NCBI GenBank assembly: GCA_028565635.1
Contig: JAOXYB010056645.1
Coordinates: 1-11,075, forward strand
DNA length: 11,075 nt
Reading direction: 5' to 3'
Source of the DNA: Phoronis ovalis
Lineage: Eukaryota > Phoronida > Phoronidae
The notes under the pieces are model-generated. The model had not been told where the DNA came from, did no database searches, and saw only the letters and a program-made list of their open reading frames with translations. Below are positions 8,161 to 11,075 of the stretch, piece by piece; the first letter of the stretch is position 1, and the number at the start of each line of letters is the position of its first letter. Made by a program: the position numbers and the translations under genes.

Positions 8161-8818
8161 TTGGGGTTTTACATTCAATAAATACATAAAATGCTTTTAA
8201 AAGGCTTTAATCTTCTTAAAGCATCCAAAATAAACTAATTAAACAAACCTGTATCTTATGTGTGCTTTAATACAGGTGAACCTACGAAATAATTTTATAG
8301 GAAAAGCAGACAATGAATAACAAAATACGTTATAGTAATATGCATAACTAGGGGTCAGTTATGGCGTTAACTGATTTGCCTGTTAGCTACATGTATTATT
8401 ATGATAAATATGGTCAAAATCGCTTCAAAAATCGTCAAAAATTCCACAAACTTTCTAGATATGACTTAGCATTTTCCCAAAATTTGCAGAAGCTCATCTT
8501 AGTAAAAAAAAATAAGTGATTTTCAATTTCAGGAAGGAATTTTACCATCTGTTTACCTGTTAATAATGTACTATGATATATCATCTGATAACCAATTTTC
8601 TACTCTTATTATTTCATGGTTTTAATGTGCGCAACATAAGATTGCGCCATGTAAAGTTATATTCTGAAAATTATTTCAAAATGGATTCATAATTTTATCT
8701 TTTACAATGACTCGAACATGTGTCAAAAGACGTTTGCACCAACAGGCAAAGAAGAGTTAAAATGGTAGTTACTCTTCGTAATACAAAATTTAATTAAAGT
8801 TCATAAATGTTGTCTTAC

Positions 8819-8885
8819 CAGTAACTACCGCAAATAACACAAACATCCAGGCAAAACCCAAAGTAAGATCCGCTGTCCACGGCAT
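8819..8885 (-). CDS. Signal-peptide exon of secreted/GPI-anchored protein
   Basis: This 67-nt exon starts at ATG 8885-8883, with A at -3 (CAAGATG). It encodes 22 residues with a short polar head (MPWTADLT) followed by a hydrophobic core (GFAWMFVLFAVVT). It ends ACTG|GTAAGA, a good donor, in phase 1. Joined to the Ly6 exon it reads VVT-G-LAIECYSC, the usual layout of Ly6 genes, in which a phase-1 intron separates the leader from a domain opening with the CYxC motif. Joined to the EB exon it reads VVT-A-MIKPGEYLGAC, also a plausible leader-to-mature transition. No other convincing leader exon was found between here and either tail, though a very short one could be missed. Confidence 0.8.
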
Positions 8886-9103
8886 CTTGCAAACGAAGTT
8901 ATGCAATTATCAAGTTTTGTCAAAAAAGTCACTAGAATTCATACTCTATTAATTAAACTGAAATATTATATTCAACTATGTTTACCCCAAGTCAAAAGGA
9001 AAGTACCCAATTTGGAATTTACGAAATCAATTTAATGGCTGCAGAGCAACGTATGAAATCCAGGGTTGGAAATTCACCGATGTGTATTGGGGCGCTAATC
9101 TAG

Positions 9104-9114
9104 ATATATTTAAA
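9104..9114 (-). promoter_or_regulatory. TATA-like box upstream of the signal exon
   Basis: The minus strand reads TTTAAATATATC about 220 nt upstream of the ATG at 8885. A start about 30 nt downstream would give a 5' UTR near 190 nt. In AT-rich DNA this is weak evidence. Confidence 0.15.
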
Positions 9115-9597
9115 GTCAAAGAAAGATTGACAACTTGCTGAGACGTCCCCTAATATAGGTTAATCAAGGTCAGTTCATTTTTTGTTCAGCCTTGACTTGT
9201 ATGATATAGTTTGATATGTACAAAACTTTATTTTCTATTAGGTCTTTAACTGAAGTATAAAAGTGAATGCATTAAGACTCTATTGACGTCCAAATACTAT
9301 ATCGAAGATATTTTAATACAATATAAGCATACATATACAAGTATGTTTTTTGCAGTTTACATCAGAGAGAGGACAGAAAACAAATTGACACAAAAAGAGG
9401 ATTAATATGACTATTATATTTTCAATAAAAAGCACCATGATCTAAGGTGCTGGAACTAGAACACTACAATTTTGGAACCAGTAAGACAAGAAACGGAAAA
9501 ACAAACATTATGGGCCGATTTCTTATCTTTTCACATAATATAATCTAACTTTAATCTTGGATTGTTTAACCCTTAATTAGGTTACCCTCATATTTAG

Positions 9598-9765
9598 GCT
9601 CTATTAAGAAGTAACCCGGGGCAGTGCTACTCAAAGTTTATGCTGCCTTCTATAGGGGTCCTTCAAGAAGTTACTCTTTGTTCACCCCGGAATAACCTAC
9701 GAAGTAGCGCATTTCTTATGTTCAGGTTATCAATAAACTTATTATTACCTCACCAAATATTTTAA
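9598..9765 (+). other. 56-codon GC-richer open frame, unassigned
   Basis: After TATTTAG (acceptor-like) a plus frame is open as ALLRSNPGQCYSKFMLPS, then IGVLQEVTLCSPRNNLRSS, to TAA 9763-9765. Two partly similar phrases, TAAGAAGTAACCCGGGG and TCAAGAAGTTACTCTTTG, hint at an internal duplication and a repeat origin. It may be an exon or transposon remnant; nothing recognisable is encoded. Confidence 0.2.
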
Positions 9766-10512
9766 ACTATCAAGGGGCAGCTTTGAGAATAGTTTACGAT
9801 GAAAATTTAGTGCGACTTAGTAAAAATGTAGTCAAATAGCCAGTTTTCGAACAAAAATGATACAATTTTGTATAAGTATTTGGATAAATAACTAATAGTT
9901 GATCAAATATACAAAAAAATAAATTTAAAAAAATTAAGATATTTTTTACTAAGCAACAAGCGCTCCATTAATTTTGATAATATTTGCTATCACTCCATAC
10001 ACACATCTTTTTTAATGTTTTTTTAAAAATATTTTAATTGATCACTTTTTCCCGCCATTGATTTATGATAAATATCTTACTACTTTTTATTAATCCAACA
10101 CCCAATATAAAAACCCTGTTGCATAACATATCATAACAAATTGTTGTGAACTTGATCTCTATCATTTATAGACGTTCACGAGTTGCTCACTGCATGAGGC
10201 TATTCATATTACCTGAACAGTAGATAACAGTAGCATGCATATGAAAAGCAATCATGCTGAGAACAAATTTAAATTTAGTCCAGCTCAATAAAATGGCAAG
10301 AAATCCATGTTAAATTTTTAGCCCCGGGGTAATTGAAGGTTCATGCAACCTAAGATTAAATCATGGAACATAGCTACAACTACTCAGCATGACGGTTTTT
10401 TCATTGACACTCGTACTTTTATCAGTTGTTAATGTGTATGAAAGCTACCGTGTTGTACTGTAAACATAATTGAGATGGCATGATATGTCAACACCTATAA
10501 TGCAGCTTGAAA
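9766..10512. other. AT-rich stretch without recognisable genes
   Basis: No coding or RNA feature could be supported. There are poly-A/T tracts around 9910-10060. The similarly plain stretch 8886-9597 holds only the putative upstream region of the signal exon. Confidence 0.5.
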
Positions 10513-10556
10513 TAGACTGAAATTGGTAGAGTGCTGGATTGTGGAGGTTGCATGTC
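10513..10556 (+). repeat. tRNA-like fragment, probable SINE head
   Basis: TAGACTGAAATTGGTAGAGT then GCTGGATTGTGGAGGTTGCA resembles the D-arm through variable region of a tRNA (A-box like), but no B box GGTTCGANTCC follows. It is probably a truncated tRNA-derived element. Confidence 0.3.
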
Positions 10557-10893
10557 TTGCTAACAAACTAGAAAAAAAATAAAATAAGACAAGAAAACGA
10601 ATAAGTAGAAAAAAATAAGATCAACTCAGAAGTTGACAAAATAGTTTCATAGGATGCAGTCATTAAATATGTTTACATAGTTGAAATTATTGTTCTACAC
10701 TACAGTTTAAAGTAATCTAACCCACAGCATTATAACCATAACCATAAGAAATTGGGTTTATGCTAAAACCATGGGTTAATCTATATATGGTTAACGATAA
10801 ACATAGGAAAATCGAGATATAAGAGATCCACCCCCAGAATTAAGTTTACATGTGTGATGTGTATCCCTTTTACGCCCTTTCTCTACTAAACAG

Positions 10894-10998
10894 TTGAAGG
10901 ACACCGCCAAAAAGCTATTAGACCAAAACCGCAGAGGTAATTATATACGCATCCATTCTGGCACATTTATCCATTGCGGAGGCGGATTTAAAATGTAA
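10894..10998 (+). CDS. Possible terminal exon or relic near right edge, unknown product
   Basis: A pyrimidine-rich tract with a branch-like CTACTAAAC precedes CAG 10891-10893. From 10894 a frame reads LKDTAKKLLDQNRRGNYIRI, then HSGTFIHCGGGFKM, and stops at TAA 10996-10998. The frame is also open upstream to about 10859. Composition is higher in GC than the neighbours and the residue mix looks natural. It could be the last exon of a plus-strand gene whose earlier exons I did not find, or a transposon fragment. The sequence beyond 11000 stays GC-rich and has a short open minus frame (RDRLNVSETSS, then a stop) entering from the edge. Confidence 0.3.
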   Translation: MKDTAKKLLDQNRRGNYIRIHSGTFIHCGGGFKM

Positions 10999-11075
10999 CT
11001 TTAACTGCTGGTTTCAGAGACATTCAGACGGTCCCTATAGAAAGCCGGCGGATGGGGGTCAACGGATTTCGACCA

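Larger units (their letters stand above)
5686..8818 (-). other. Large first intron
   Basis: This is about 3.1 kb of AT-rich sequence from donor GTAAGA at 8818 to acceptor TAG at 5688-5686. It contains the C-rich repeat cluster, the relic at 7259-7521, the tandem 23-mers and the third GTGGGTAC-type copy. A 72-codon minus frame at 6215-5997 is Tyr/Ser-rich with no cysteines and looks fortuitous. Confidence 0.6.
2587..8885 (-). other. Composite locus: signal exon with alternative EB-D8C or Ly6 tails
   Basis: Five exons lie on the minus strand in the order signal peptide (8885-8819), EB-like (5685-5539), truncated D8C (4988-4699), Ly6 part 1 (3989-3855) and Ly6 part 2 (2819-2587). The signal exon ends in phase 1, and both the EB exon and Ly6 part 1 begin in phase 1. 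Signal-to-Ly6, signal-to-EB-to-D8C and signal-to-EB-to-Ly6 all therefore read in frame. The D8C exon has its own stop and polyadenylation signal, so it can only be a terminal exon. The exons themselves are well supported. Whether they form one alternatively spliced gene or two genes is inference. Confidence 0.6.

Overview
The window looks like animal nuclear DNA. It is strongly AT-rich, carries spliceosomal introns and a long microsatellite, and has short GC-richer exons scattered through kilobases of intron. The extracellular domains recognised (Ly6/uPAR, an EB/EGF-like module and a D8C domain of the uromodulin type) fit an invertebrate, perhaps a lophotrochozoan such as a mollusc. That placement is inference.

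The main locus lies on the minus strand between 8885 and 2587. A signal-peptide exon (8819-8885) ends in phase 1. Downstream of it are two sets of exons that it can join in frame. The first is an EB-like cysteine-rich exon (5539-5685, phase 1 to 1) followed by a D8C exon (4699-4988). The D8C exon stops early, has an AATAAA 16 bases beyond its stop, and contains a 57-nt in-frame segment with splice consensus ends. The second is a pair of exons (3855-3989 and 2587-2819) that make a ten-cysteine Ly6 domain with a GPI-type C-terminal tail. By phase, the locus could therefore make a secreted EB-D8C protein (148 or 167 aa), a GPI-anchored Ly6 protein (144 aa), or an EB-Ly6 hybrid. It could equally be two overlapping or neighbouring genes with one signal exon unseen. 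The sequence alone cannot decide this.

The flanks hold weaker coding candidates. An open frame runs in from the left edge (3-251, +). A possible terminal exon with a good acceptor lies near the right edge (10894-10998, +). A frame-broken relic (7259-7521, -) sits inside the large intron, and a 56-codon open frame lies at 9598-9765 (+). None is assigned to a family.

Repeats include an approximately 290-bp CA/TA microsatellite with evolving 18-bp units (4041-4329) and a dispersed 'AACGCACCCCCTTTTTGAA' family (6844-7139). A short element with a core like 'CAATATAAAAGTGGGTAC' occurs three times. There are also two tRNA-like relics and several small tandem duplications. Most remaining sequence is featureless AT-rich intron or intergenic DNA.
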